Assembly (NCBI RefSeq): GCF_000208745.1
Contig: NC_030854.1
Coordinates: 23,629,554 to 23,693,553 of the forward strand
Direction: 5' to 3'
DNA: 64,000 bases
From: Theobroma cacao
Taxonomy: Eukaryota > Streptophyta > Magnoliopsida > Malvales > Malvaceae
Shown piece after piece: positions 22,143 to 34,129 of the stretch; position 1 is the first letter of the stretch; the number at the start of each line of letters is the position of its first letter. A program made the translations under genes and the position numbers. The notes beneath the pieces are model-generated. The model searched no databases. It was not told the origin of the DNA and worked only from the letters and a program-made list of their open reading frames with translations.

Positions 22143-23879
22143 CTACCTCCTCAAAGTTCTTAGGCTCAATTTGAGAGATAAAACAGAAAACTCACATGTC
22201 TCTCTAGTTGCTCTTCTAGTTTTAACTCCATGAGAAATGTCGCTTATGATTTGCTCTTGCGAATGATCCTTAATGTACCTCCAGCTCTTTGAAAGATTAT
22301 GATGTTGATTTTCAGTCTTTTGCAAAGTTTCTAATGGTGGAGGTTCTGTTTCTCTACTTGAGATATTTTCTTCATAGTTTTTCTTATCATCTAAACTCAT
22401 CTTTTCCATTTGTCTTTCAAGGACATCCGTATCATTTTCATCATCAGAAATTTCCTTTTGCAAGGTATTGGATTCATCAAAAATTACATAGATGGATTCT
22501 TCAACTGTTAAAGATCTTTTGTTGAAGACTCTATAGTCTTTTGAGTTTAACGCATATCCTGGAAATATAGCTTCATCACTTTTTGCATTAAACTTTCCTA
22601 AAGGCTGTTTTCCATTATTCAACATAAAGCATTTGCATCCAAAGCTCCTAAGGTGAGAGATATTTGGTTTCCTACCTTTGTATAACTCGTATAAGGTCTT
22701 TGATATTATGGCTCTTATAGACACTCTATTAAGGATATAAGTTGCTGTGTTAACAGCTTTTGCTCAAAAGTATTTAGGTAGGTTATTCTCACATAGCATA
22801 GATCGAGCCATTTCTTTCAAGGTTCGATTTTTCCTTTCTACAACTCTATTTTGCTGTGGTGTTCTAGGTGCAGGAAAATTATGATCCAACCCCTTTTCAT
22901 TACAAAAATTCTCAAATTCATCTTCTTTAAACTCACCTCCATGATCACTCCTAATACTAACTATAGCTAGTCCTTTTTCATTTTCAACCTTCCTACAATG
23001 ACTTATGAATGCTGGTAGAGCATCATTCTTATGAGCAAGAAAATAGAAGTGTATCTAGAGTAGTCATCAACTATTACAAACCCATAAGATTTTCCTCTTA
23101 GACTAGTTGTACTTATTGGACCAAATAGATTAATGTGTAGCTATTCAAGAGGTCTAGATGTGGAGACAACTTTCTTGATTTTAAAAGATGTTCTAGTTTG
23201 TTTACCTAATTGACATGCATCACAAATTTGATCATCCTCAAGTTTAAGCTTAGGCAACCCTATAACCAGATTTTTCTTAATTAACTTTGACATGGTATGC
23301 ATGCTTAAATGTCCAAGTCTCCGATGCCATAACCGGCCATCATTTTTAACTTTTGCTACAAGACATGTTTCACAATCCATTTCAAGATTCTTAAGAAATA
23401 CAACATACATATTCTTTATTCTTTTTCCTATAAATGAGACTTTGTTAGTGCTTATATCTATCACTTCACATTTAATTGAGTCAAAACATACTTTAAAACC
23501 TTTATCACACAATTGGCTAATACTTAACAAATTATGTTTCAAACCTTTAACCAACAACACATGACTAACTTGAGTTTGGGGGTTCTTACCAACTGTTTCT
23601 ATGCCATGAATTCTACCTTTTGAATCATCACCAAAGGATACGGTACCTCTCTTTCTTTTGTCCAGCTAAGCAAATAGCATTTCATCTCCTGTTATGTGCC
23701 TTGAGCAGCCACTGTCCATATACCAAGGCTGCTTCTTTTTTAGTTAAGCTTTTGAACATGTATCTTTTGAGTGTAGCTCAACCTACAAAACAAATTTTCA
23801 GTTTTTCTTAATAGATACCCATACCTTGATGGGTCCTTGATTGTTAGCAGCAATAAAGGATCCTTTTGGAACGCAAATT
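22143..23879 (-). pseudogene. SIRE-type copia protease, GAG-pre-integrase and integrase
   Basis: The protease motif 'WYMDSGCSRHITGD' lies near 23700-23740 with its DSG intact, followed by a TAG. GAG-pre-integrase spans 23141-23560, including the zinc-binding pattern 'WHRRLGHLSMH' ... 'CDACQLGK'. The integrase core follows with 'FVIVDDYSRYT', 'SDHGGEF' and 'PQQNRVVERKNR'. The first catalytic aspartate, normally in 'HMDLFGP', is asparagine here ('HINLFGP'), and a stop lies just before it. A frameshift near 23045 and a TGA at about 22762 add damage. 'SFGCKCFMLN' and the acidic linker end at 22143. Confidence 0.93.
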
Positions 23880-25429
23880 TTTTAAATTTTTTACACATTT
23901 ATTTTTCTATAGCAATCATAGGATAAATGATAAATTCTATCACAAATATAACACCTAGATGATGCCTTAATGGAATTCTTCTTGAAGTATGCATTTCTTT
24001 TTGGAGTTTCATTTTTCAAACATTTGAGTGTAGTATTTTCTTCACTTACCTTTTGTAAGGCTTCAGTTTTGCTTTTCAATTCCAATTTTAGAGTTTCAAA
24101 ATCTGTTTTTGAATGTTCCAATTCAATTTGCAGAAAATTTCTCTATTAAAAAATAGAATCAAAGTCAAGTTTAATCTTTTCTAAATCTGATTCTAGAGAT
24201 GCAGACTTCTTCTTTAAAGTCTTGTATTTCAAAACAAGTTTCTCAAATTCATCATATAAACATTCATATTCATCCTGAAGTTCATCAACAGAAATATTGC
24301 AAGGGGATAAGGATACCTTGGATTCATCATTCTGTGCCATCAAACACAGGTTTGCTCTTTCTTTAGCTTTTTCTTCCTCAGCTTTAGAACTTGAAGTTTC
24401 ACTATCTGACCAAGTAGCTGCCACCATTTCCTTCTTTGATTTTTTATTTTTCTTTGGAGTTTCTTATTTCAATAAGGGGCATTTTGACTTGAAATGTCCA
24501 GGCTTCTTGCATTCGAAGCATGTAAGCTCTTCCTTTTTGTTGGAGTCATTTTTATTTCTGGTTCTCCATGAAGAACCTTAATCTCTTCTACATCCTCTTT
24601 TAACCAATCTCTAGTTCTTTCGACCCATAAACTTTCTGAATCTCCTTGCAACTAGTGTCAATTCTTCATCATCATCACAAGATAGCTCCTTCAGTTCTTC
24701 TTTAAGAATGTTGGCTTTTAGGGCAATGCTTTTTTTTTTTTTTGCTTCCCTTTTATCTTATTCTTCCTCTTCCTTGAGTTCTAGCTTATGAGTAAGAAGA
24801 GAACCACAAATTTCATCCAAAGTTCTAACATTTAAGTCCTTGGCTTCTCGGATGGCTGTCACCTTAGGCCTTCAATTCTTAGGTAGGCTTCTAAGAAGTC
24901 TTTTAACAATTTCATGCTCGAGAATTTGTTTGCTTAGCTAACTAAGTTTGTTTGTGATGTTTGTGAATCTATCTAGCATGCTGGTGATATCTTCACTAGG
25001 CTCTATTTTAAACATTTCATAATTGTGGGTCAAGAAGGCTATCTTGGACTCCTTGACTTGAAAAGTCTCTTCATGGATAATCTTAAGTTTATCTCACATT
25101 TGTTTTATTATGGTACAGCTTGATACTTTGTTGAATTCGATGGAGTTAGAGCACAATGCAGTGTATTGATTGCCTTAAAATTGGTTTTGACCTTTTTGGT
25201 TTCAGCCTCGGTCCATTCAGACCTTGACTTAAGGATCATCTCGTTGGTCACTACATTTAAAGTTGAGGGAATGAATGGTCCATCAGTTATGACGTTCCAC
25301 ATCTGATAATCAATTGCTCTAATATATATTGACATCCTAGTACTTTAATAAGGGTAATTTGAGCCATCAAACAGAGGTGGTCTGTTTATTGATTGTCCCT
25401 TAGCAACTATGGATTTTTGAAAAGCCATT
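23880..25429 (-). pseudogene. SIRE-type copia gag
   Basis: An ATG at 25429-25427 starts 'MAFQKSIVAKGQSINRPP', then 'FDGSNYPY' and a TAA where a tryptophan codon is usual. It continues 'MSIYIRAIDYQMWNVITDG' and the capsid region through 24650. A Glu/Lys-rich coiled-coil stretch follows (24146-24427, 'LYDEFEKLVLKYKTLKKK') and a zinc knuckle near 23900-23945 ('CYICDRIYHLSYDC', glycine of the knuckle lost). Several frameshifts separate the blocks. Acted as the particle-forming protein of the element. Confidence 0.9.
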
Positions 25430-25470
25430 TGGATCTTCACAAGGGTGTTAGACCTTAATAACAGGGGTTA

Positions 25471-25483
25471 GGCTCTGATACCA
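25471..25483 (-). other. Primer-binding site of the SIRE-type element
   Basis: TGGTATCAGAGCC on the minus strand, two bases inside the 5' LTR. It complements the 3' end of initiator tRNA-Met, the standard copia primer, and is intact. Confidence 0.95.
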
Positions 25484-25485
25484 CT

Positions 25486-26788
25486 TGTTGGTCCCAAGTA
25501 AATGTGATTGAATGGGTGAATAACACAATTTGGCTCTTTCAAAAATTGGCTCTAAGTGGGAATAAATGCAAGATAAAAGAAGGAATGAAAATAAAATAAA
25601 AACAGAGTAGACAACACACCAGAATTTAAAGTGGTTCGGTCCAAGACCTACATCCACTACCTTGATTGTTCAACCAAGGATTTTTCAAATGAATCCACTA
25701 TAAAAGGTGAAATTCACAAGCTTTCACTAAGCTTTACAATGGCTTTTACCAAGCTCAGGCAAATCTTTTCACAATGGTTTTTACCGAGATCAATCAAAAC
25801 CCAAAATGGCTTTTCAAAGGCTCAACCACAACCTATAACAATGGTTTTTACCGAGATCAACCAAAACCCAAACTAACCTTTCTAGGCAAAGTTAGAACCT
25901 ATACATTCAATCAAGCTAACCCAAGCTTGAACAAACCCCTTAGAGTGACTCGCTCACTCTAAGTATTCAAGAAGGAAAGAAATAAGAATGTACCTATGAT
26001 CACTAGCTTGATCTGATTGGTACCAAGTGAAGTGCCTATCTCAAATACAAAGATTGGAGTGAAGTGCAGAGAGAATTGTAGAGAATTTTTGCTATTTTGA
26101 GCTCTTTTTGTTCTTGGAAGCCTTAATTTCATTTCTAGCTGTTGGAAGCCTCTTAAATACTTGAAAAATCAACTTTGATAGGTGTTAGGTACTTTTTGAT
26201 TGTTGGAAATAGTTTTGTTACAGTTCTGGCCGTTAATCTGTCTTTTAGTGCACAATTTAAATTTTCTGACATAATGCTCTTAGTTGACTAACTATACTGT
26301 TAGTCGTTTAAGTAGTTTCTATTTTCTAATCCTAGTTTTTGGCAGTGAGCACTTAGTTGACTAACTTCCTTCTTAGTTGATTAAGTTGTTTCTGTCTTGA
26401 AGTCCAAATTTCTGACAATAGACTCTTAGTTGACTAACTTACTTCTTGGTCGATTAAGTTGATTCTGTCTTGAAGTCCAAATTTCTAACAGTAGACTCTT
26501 AGTCAACTAATCCATTTTTTGGTCGACTAAGTCTTTTCTATTTCTTAATACTCTTGAGCTCACCAACTTCTTATTTGAATTTTAGCTGACTAATCCTTTA
26601 TTATTCAACTAAGGAGCTTCTGTTTTGTTGATTAATTGTGGCTTCTTATACATATAATTTTTTATATGTCCCTTAGAATAATTTATTTATCATTGGCATA
26701 TAATTCTTGTCCTGCACACTCAAGTAGAAATATTAGATACAAATAAATGGGAATGTTTTATTATCATCAAAAACTAATGGAGCCAACA
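25486..26788 (-). repeat. 5' LTR of the SIRE-type element
   Basis: 1303 bp, TGTTGGTCCC to GAGCCAACA on the plus strand, collinear with 12269-13553. It carries four 73-bp units at 26279, 26352, 26425 and 26498. Frames at 25448, 25631 and 25774 lie in LTR repeats. Confidence 0.93.
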
Positions 26789-26793
26789 TAGTG

Positions 26794-28693
26794 AGGAACA
26801 AATTAAGAACTATTAGCCATGTCTAATATAAACCTAGCATATAGTAAACCCTAAGTAGAGCCCTCTTACCATGTCACATAGAAAACACCTAAAGATAGGT
26901 AGGCATGGTTTTTGTTGTTTTGTGTTAACTTGTTTAATTTTTTTTTATTTTTACAATCATGCACTTGCATCATTCATCAATCATATAGGGATATCTACCA
27001 TATGTTGTTTTGTATTTATACTAACTTGTTTAATTTTTGTCTTTTTACAATCATGCACTTGCATCATGCATCCATCACATAGGGGTACTTGCCCCGTGAT
27101 ATATGACCAAAGAAAGTCTCTTTTCATTATTCATCATTATGTGAAAAATATACAAAACATATTTATAACATGCATTTACATAACCAAAATTTTTTTATGA
27201 GCATACATTTGCATAATAACACGATAAGCATCGTAATTCATATTTTTGGTAAAGGGTCTTCAAGATAGCTCAACCATTAAAACTGCTTGCTTGTCGCCTA
27301 TACAATACTCGGTACAAATCAAGATCATGGAAAATGAACAAGTTGTGTGAATGGATCAAAGGGAAAAGGTTCAAGAGGAGATGAACGAGTAGTTGGCTAA
27401 AATGATGGAGTTAATTATGAACATTAGCAATGGGAAAATAGTGGTTGAAGAACTTGCCAATCAAGCTAAGAAACAAGCTTCAAGAAATAATGATTCCATG
27501 TACTAGCCACTAGTATCTCAAAAGTAATACTAGTACCCCATAGCACCCGTGGGAAGACATCATTATTGTGGTAAGCAATCATCGATGCAAGGAACCACTA
27601 TTGGAGTAAACCGCACTAATCTTATTATACTTTTAGATTTGGATGATCAAAGAGAGGAAGAAAAGCTGAGTAAAGGTATGTATGAGGCTATGGTTAATTT
27701 GAGAGCACAAACAAAGTTTGACCTCTTGGAAAAATTATTGCTTTCCATGGAAAGGATGGATGCCTTGGGTTCCATTAATGCATTAGAATTGAGACTCGTA
27801 CCAAGACTTGTGATTCCTCCTAATTTTAAGATTCTAGACTTCAAAAAGTATGATGGGACTAAGTGTCCAATGGCACATGTCATCATCTATTGTTGTAGGA
27901 TGGTTGCTTACACTCACGATGATAAGTTGTTAATCCATGGTTTCCAAGATAGCCCTATAGGGTCAACCATTAGATGGTACAACAAGTTGAATAGAAGCCA
28001 TGTGCACTCATGAAAGGACTTAGCACAAGCATTCATAGCTTAGTACAAACATGTGGCAGACATTGCTCAAGACCATTTGACCCTGCAAAGCACGGAAAAG
28101 AAAACTATTGAAGGCTTTAAGGACTATGCTCGAAGATAAAGAGATATTGCTCATAGGTCCAACTACCATTGATTGAGAAAGAAATAACAGTCATGTTTGT
28201 TAACACTATAAGGACCCTAGACTATGAAAGATTGATTGAAAATGCCACCAAGAACTTCATAGATATGGTTTTGCTATGTGAAATAATTGAAAATGCAATC
28301 AAGAGTGGAAAGATTGAATATCCTAGGAAAAAAAACATGCCAAAGAAGAAGAAAGACGAAGCACAACTAATCACATATGAAGGGCATCAAGCAAGATGAT
28401 ACACTCCTTATTAACCCTATCCCACTTACCAACTTGATTCCCCCACTTTAAATAATTGTCCCAAAACCCTTATCTTATAAGTGGATACCACAACCAACAC
28501 CTTTTCCACCATCCCAATTTAATGTTAGACCAAATAACGTTGGAAACAATCATGAGGAACCAAAGAATAATCAAGAGAAAATCTAATTTAACCTTATTCC
28601 CATATCTTATACCAATTTACTTCCCTAGCTTATCAAGAGTTACTTTTTAGCACCAATCCACTTAGACTGATTAAAGCCTCCTTACCCAAAATG
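26794..28693 (+). pseudogene. Tat/Ogre-like gypsy gag, N-terminal and capsid part
   Basis: Leader sequence 26794-27326 precedes a likely start at 27327 ('MENEQVV', then a stop). The coiled N-terminus leads into 'FKILDFKKYDGTKCPMAHV', 'LLIHGFQDSPIGSTIRWYNKL', 'DLAQAFIA' and 'YKHVADIAQDHLTLQ', the conserved capsid region of plant gypsy gag. 'LCEIIENAIKSGKIE' follows near 28270-28320. Tryptophan codons near 28012 and 28140 have become stops. The frame reaches 'PYPKW' at 28693, where a solo LTR interrupts it. Not functional. Confidence 0.88.
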
Positions 28694-29923
28694 GTAAGTG
28701 AGAAACTTCGACCTTTAGAGACGTGTAGTTAAGGTAAACACGATGACGTGGATTAGGGATAGTTTTGTCATTTTCTTGGTGAGCTCCTAGAAGTGGGCTT
28801 TCTAATATTATTAAGGTCTTAGTAGGCCTAAGGAATAAATGAATGAGGTATATAATTATGAAAAAAATGAAGAAAAATAGAAATAATGATAATTTCCATG
28901 GTAGGGGCAAAATGGTCATTTTGGGTCTCAAGTCTAAATTTTTAGGTTTTCGTAAACTCAAGTAGCCCCAATCTATTATGGACCTTTTCTCAGTATCAAA
29001 AGAGTAAAAAGTTGAACCAAAGGAAAGAAAGAAGGTAAAGTCAGTTATGCAATGGCATTTTTGTAAATAAATGGAACTTAGTCAACTATAGGATAAATAT
29101 CTCATTTTTCTAGCACTTTTTCCTCACTTCCAGCAACTTCTTCTTTTTCTTCCCATTTCTCTTCTCCATTTCACATTTTCCATCTTCCATGGAAGCCTAC
29201 CTTGAAACCTTTATGATTTTCTCATGGTAACCCCAAAGTTTATGTTTTTGTATACCTTGTTATAGGGCTTTTCATGCTCTTACACTTCTACACCTAAAGA
29301 ACCCTCAAAAGTCTTTCCTTAATACTTTCTCTCACTAGTTGGGCATTTTAGAGAGAGACAAAAAAAGGGTTTCCAAGTAGCTTGAAGAAAACTCTTAAAA
29401 AGGAATTCAACTACAAATTCACCAAGGTTCCAACGAGGCCCCACATCTCCACTTGGAGCATTAGTGGAAGTCGAAATTGATTAAAGAATCAACAAAGATA
29501 AATTTAGAGGTAGTTGGGAACTAGATCGAGGTGTCCACTTGTATTCACCTTTTGGTAGGTACCATAGCATTCAGTAGTCGTACTCGTACCCAGAGTCACT
29601 CTGTTGGTAGTCAAGGGTCTTCTGCATGTGTATATGTTCACCTGATGTAAATTGATAAGATTTATGTTATAAACAATATATGTATATTTTGATTGATGGT
29701 GCCACTATGAGTTGGCAATAGATGACACTATTTTTGGGATGATACAAATATAAGTATTTGGTTGTTAGGATATATTACGGGAACACTTATAATTGAGAAT
29801 TAAGAATTGAGATTGATAGAATGATGAACAGGATCATATAATAAGGCTTGCTTGGGCTTAGTGGGCTATGCCCATTGGGTCCATGCACCAGTCATGGCCC
29901 GAAAATTGGGCTGTGACAGTAAG
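28694..29923 (+). mobile_element. Solo LTR of the TGTGAGACC...GTGACA family, internally deleted, TSD GTAAG
   Basis: The LTR proper is 28699-29918 (1220 bp), from TGAGAAACTTCG to GGGCTGTGACA, flanked by GTAAG at 28694-28698 and 29919-29923. It matches 19395-21965 at both ends, including 'ggtgagctcctagaag', 'ttccatggaagcct' and the shared 3' tail. It lacks about 1.3 kb of middle, including the minisatellite and palindromes, with a junction near 29430. It interrupts the gypsy gag between the capsid and zinc-knuckle parts. Confidence 0.93.
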
Positions 29924-31100
29924 ATGCCAATGCCAATTTTGACTACCATTATGGGATTCAAGGACATTCAACAAAAAATTGCACTGCCCTAAAATGTAGG
30001 GTGCAAGGTTTGATCAAGGCTAGACGATTAAACTTTTCAAAGAATGCTAAGCCAAACATCAACAAAAATCCTTTGCCTAATCACACAAGGGCATTAATAA
30101 ATGCTTCAGGTGACAAGATGGTTTGTGCAAATGATCAATGAACAAAGGAGTGAAGATGAGGTGGCAACACTATTACAATTTGTAATGCTTATGCCTAAGA
30201 GCATTTGGAAGTTTTGAGTAAGATGGGCTTCTTTATTTCATGAAATGACCCATGTGATCCCATGCTTTTGCCTAAGAGCAATAGGACTGTTTAAATGTAT
30301 GAAGGGCATCTTTTATTCATTTTATTGTTTCTCATAAAATGATTCATGCAATTCATTTTCATATCTCCTCTTCCATGCATTAATTTCTTGATACATCCCC
30401 ATATTTCTTCAATTTACCGATTTCTAGGCATTTGAATAATGAATGTGAAAATAATGATAATAATTTGGGATTTGATTTTGAAAGAAACACAAACATTGAT
30501 GAACTTGGTAATGAAGAGAATGTAGGTGATTACACTTTTTCTCTTGACTTGTTAAGAACAGTTAAGCAAGAAGAATGACATATCACACCTCATTAAGAAG
30601 CTATTTAAATAATTGATTGGCATGTTACTATCGTTAATAAAAAGACATGAATTAATTTTTTCAAAAATATGTGGATGTGTTCGCATGATCATGCCAAGAT
30701 ATGCTAAGACTTAGCACATATATCATGGTTTGCAAGTTGTTGTTGAAACTAACATACAAGCTAATCAAGCAAAACTTGAAGTGAATCAAGCTTGAAACAT
30801 TATGGAAAAACTGATGGTAACATCATGCATTTGAGATATACATATTGAAAGAAAATCTTCAAAGATTGCTCTTCAATGCAAGTAACCATGCTTAAGATGA
30901 CAAATGGCCATTTTTTATATTCCCTCAAAAATATTAAATTATCCACTTGTTATCCCCTTTGAGCATATTGAATTCTTTTTAAGTTGAACCTTAACCAAGA
31001 ATCACCTTCCACACTAGGGGGCAAATGCAAAGAAGGATTAATGATGAAGGTTTTACTTCAAGGTAAAAGAATACCTTGTATTGATTACGTCTCTGCATCA
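29924..31100 (+). pseudogene. Gypsy zinc-knuckle and start of pol remnant
   Basis: Directly after the solo LTR the gag frame resumes as 'FDYHYGIQGHST' ... 'CTALKCRVQGLIKARRLNF', the single zinc knuckle of Tat-type gypsy gag. Farther on are 'FSLDLLRTVKQEE' (about 30537-30575) and 'KYVDVFA' followed by 'SCQDM' (about 30645-30690), blocks that precede the reverse transcriptase core in this lineage. No core RT, RNase H or integrase follows, so pol was lost by deletion before 31.0 kb. Confidence 0.75.
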
Positions 31101-32190
31101 TACAAAGGAAACAATAAAAAAATGATAAAAAAAATAAAAAAGACCAAGAGGCATACATAGACTAAGGTCTTGACGAGAATTCTTCACATGACAAGAAATG
31201 ATCCTTGGTTTGATTGCCCTTAAACATATATTTTAGGTCGATTTACCTTTTCTTACATAACCCCTAGCCCTAACTTATGTTGCTTACCTAGAAAAACTCA
31301 TTTGGATCAAGTATGAATACTTAAATTGAAAAGCCTTCTTTTGAGATTCATCTATCCATCTTGGAAAATTTTTGAATTCTTTAACTGCATGGTGGAACAA
31401 TTGGCCAAAAAAATGAAAAAAAGGGAAGCTCAAGTTGAAAACCCAAAATGGACTGCTTGGACACAAGAAAGAAAACACCTACGTTGAAAAACTAAAAAAG
31501 TGACCTGGCTATGAATCTAAGAGACACATGAAAAGAGGGACAAGCACCAATGTTCGCACACGTAGTTAGCAAGACAGAGGCAAGGTTTGATCAAACACAC
31601 TAAAAAAAGCAAGGACATCAAGGAATGAGTTTCTTTCAATAAGGAATCTTATATTAATTAGAAATTGTTTGAATATTCAATATTTGGATACAAATTGGCT
31701 ATCCCAGCTCACAATCCTTTTTAATCATACTTTTCCTTGAAACTTTAATAAAAAATACATTGTTTCCCCAATTATTCCCATTTTCCACCAATTTCCTATT
31801 TTACCATGAATTGAGGAGATTTGAAAATGTATTGCATTTGTCATTAATTTGCAATGATAATGACCAAAAGATTAACGACATAGATTGAAATCATTGAAAA
31901 AAGAAGAAAGCAATTAGTGACGAATGAATAAAGAACAAAATGACCTTAATCTTTTAGTGATGAAGAAAAGTGAAAGCATTCAAAAGAGAAGAAGGGTTCA
32001 ATGAAATGAAAAAATTTCAAGAATAAACCATGATTGGATTGAAGAAGATAAGAGGAAGAATCAATGATGGAATTTGAAGACCTTTGAAAAGCCATAAATA
32101 TGGATACATGACATCATCATAGTAGTTAAGCATTGGCATACCATGACAGCAATTTGCATCATATGCATTCAAAAATATTATTTGTTTAAA
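31100..32190 (+). other. Degenerate 3' internal region of the gypsy element
   Basis: A-rich sequence between the pol remnant and the 44-bp repeats. I could not assign any domain. The frame at 31284-31478 is on the opposite strand and hydrophobic by composition only. Confidence 0.5.
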
Positions 32191-32194
32191 AATC

Positions 32195-32545
32195 ATTTTT
32201 AAAATTACGTTACCTCATGCCAGATGAGGAACTTACTCTTTTTTAAAGTTACGTAGTCTTACTCCAAATGAGGAGCTTATTTCTTTTTAAAGTTACGTAG
32301 CTTTAATCCAGATGAGCGGCTTATTCCTTTTAAAGTTATGTAGCTTCAATCCAGATGAGGGGCTTATTTCTTTTAAAGATACGTAGCCTCATTCCAAATA
32401 AAGAGCTTATTTCTTTTCAAAGTTATGTAGTCTCATTCCAAATGAAGAGCTTATCTCTTTTTAAAGTTACGTAGTCTCATTCCAAATGAAATGTTTATTC
32501 CTTCTTTGAAGTTATGTAGCCTCATTCTAGATTAAGAGTTTTTTC
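32195..32545 (+). repeat. Eight ~44-bp tandem repeats upstream of the gypsy 3' LTR
   Basis: Units of the form 'aaagttacgtagtctcattccaaatgaggagcttatttctttt' (abridged) recur with acgtag/atgtag at 32207 (as acgtta), 32251, 32295, 32338, 32381, 32425, 32469 and 32514. That is a period of 43-45 bases. Tandem repeats just before the 3' LTR are a known feature of Ogre/Tat elements. Confidence 0.92.
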
Positions 32546-32616
32546 TTTGAAAAATTATATTTTAGCCAAAATGGTGTCTATGTCTTTATAGAGTTCCTAA
32601 TTCTCAAGAAATGCAT

Positions 32617-32629
32617 AAAGAGGGGCAAC
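32617..32629 (+). other. Polypurine tract of the gypsy element
   Basis: AAAGAGGGGCAAC directly precedes the 3' LTR at 32630. Confidence 0.8.
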
Positions 32630-34129
32630 TATAGACATCCCATTTTGTCCAAGGTGTTTATTGAACTTTGAAAATGATAATAATAATAATAATAATAATA
32701 ATAATCATCATCACAATAATAATAAATATGAAAATCAAGAAAACAACAAAAAAAGGGAGATATATAAGAAAAATGATAGGTTTGCATCAATCCTAATTCT
32801 AAATGAACTTGAAAAAGTAAAAGAGATTAAGTTAGATTGAATCAAAACTCAAGAAACCAATTCACAAAGGAATAGAACACATTGAATATAAATATACCTA
32901 AGCATCAGTGCCAAAAAGGACACAAAAAAAAAGGAGAAGAAAACTGAGAAGAAACAATTTGTAAAGCAGAGAAATTTTTTTTTTTTTGAGTTCTTGGGTT
33001 TTAATTTCTTTTTTTCTAAATCTAGGAGAATTGGTTTAGTTTATAAAAAACTAATACAATTAAAGGGACGAGGAGATTTAGAGGATTCAGGGAGTGAAGT
33101 TACCTTATAGAGAGAAACTCTCACTTAGAGAGAATGAAGAAGCTAGAAATAAGGAATGAAGAGAAAGAAAGCTTTTATACCAAAAGCAAACTATGTTTTA
33201 AAGCTTCAAGGAAAAGTAAAATTTTGGTGGATTGGATCGCAACCCGCACCTTGACCTAGACCAATTCTTAAAGTTCATTAGCTTGAATCCACTTCGTATT
33301 GGCTACTGAAGCCCAAGAAGGTAAATATGATGCTTTTTTTTTCTTTTCTTTAAGTTGTTTGATTTTATTACTGCATAATAGAATGATTCTAAATTATAAG
33401 ACCTATTTTAGGGAATCATGAAATTTGACTAATTTAAATAATAATTGTTTACATATAAATCTTTTAAATGAAATTTTTAAGGAAGGTTACAAGCGGTAAC
33501 TTCTTTAAATTTTTTAGAATGCGATTGATTTATGAGACCTCATCGTAAGTGTTGGGGCAATCTCATAAATTATTTTTACAAGAAATGGTTTATTTTTAAA
33601 TAATTATTACCCACGTGAAATAATAGTAAAACCACAATGCTAATGTTTCTGCATAAATTTGATAAAAATACGAATAAATAAAGATTCTCCGATGATGGAA
33701 TTTTAAGAAGGTTATAAGTGATAACTTCTTAAAAATTTTTGGGTGAAAGATTTTTTTTTTGAATCCTGCCAAGTGGTGGAGTTTTCAACAAATATTTCAA
33801 TGTCGAAGAGTTTTTGTTTATTTTGAGAAAATAAAAAAAAAATTGAACATTGAATTTATTAAGGCTAAAAGATGACAAATAATTAATTAGGTACCAAGTG
33901 AATGAGCGTTATAAGCGTGCTAATACCTTCCTCACATGTAAATGTACTCTCGAACCTAAATTTGCTTTGTAGATTAGAACTTATTTTTCTTAATGAACCT
34001 AAATCAAGCTTAAGACCTCATTAAGAAAAATAGATTCATCTAGGTGGCCAATCGTATCTAAATAAAAAAAATTGATGGCAACTCCTCTTAAGTAGAATAA
34101 TTGAGTTTAAGGACTCAGACATTACAACA
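32630..34129 (+). repeat. 3' LTR of the gypsy element
   Basis: 1500 bp from TATAGACATCCC (altered TGTAGAC) to ATTACAACA. It matches 10468-11930 collinearly, with an expanded AAT/AATAATAAT microsatellite near 32683-32706 that the 5' LTR has only in short form. Confidence 0.9.

Larger units (their letters stand above)
12264..26793 (-). mobile_element. SIRE-type Ty1/copia retrotransposon with TSD TAGTG
   Basis: The element occupies 12269-26788 and is flanked by TAGTG at 12264-12268 and 26789-26793. It is transcribed on the minus strand: 5' LTR 25486-26788, primer site, gag, protease, integrase, RT, RNase H, an extra 3' ORF, polypurine tract, 3' LTR 12269-13553. Two solo LTRs (14331-17241 and 19395-21965) lie inside it; without them it is about 9.0 kb, the usual SIRE size. 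Coding is broken by a modest number of stops and shifts, so it is younger than the surrounding gypsy element, which it interrupts in the leader before gag. Confidence 0.93.
10468..34129 (+). mobile_element. Ty3/gypsy Tat/Ogre-like retrotransposon with both LTRs, containing nested insertions
   Basis: The 5' LTR (10468-11930) is followed by a primer-binding site. Leader and gag resume at 26794 after a nested copia element. Pol remnants, a 44-bp tandem repeat, a purine tract and the 3' LTR (32630-34129) follow. Subtracting the two nested insertions leaves about 7.9 kb, so most of pol has been deleted (full Ogre/Tat elements are longer). The flanks CTTGT (10463-10467) and CTAAT (34130-34134) match at only 3 of 5 positions, so the target duplication is decayed or absent. 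Lineage is inferred from gag motifs and the primer site. Confidence 0.85.

Noticed and set aside
24297..24581. Plus-strand frames opposite the SIRE gag and integrase (also 22289-22525, 23292-23564)
   Set aside because: Antisense shadows of the minus-strand polyprotein.
32195..32545. Possible CRISPR-like or satellite array
   Set aside because: Units are contiguous without spacers and sit at the standard place of Ogre/Tat 3' repeats.
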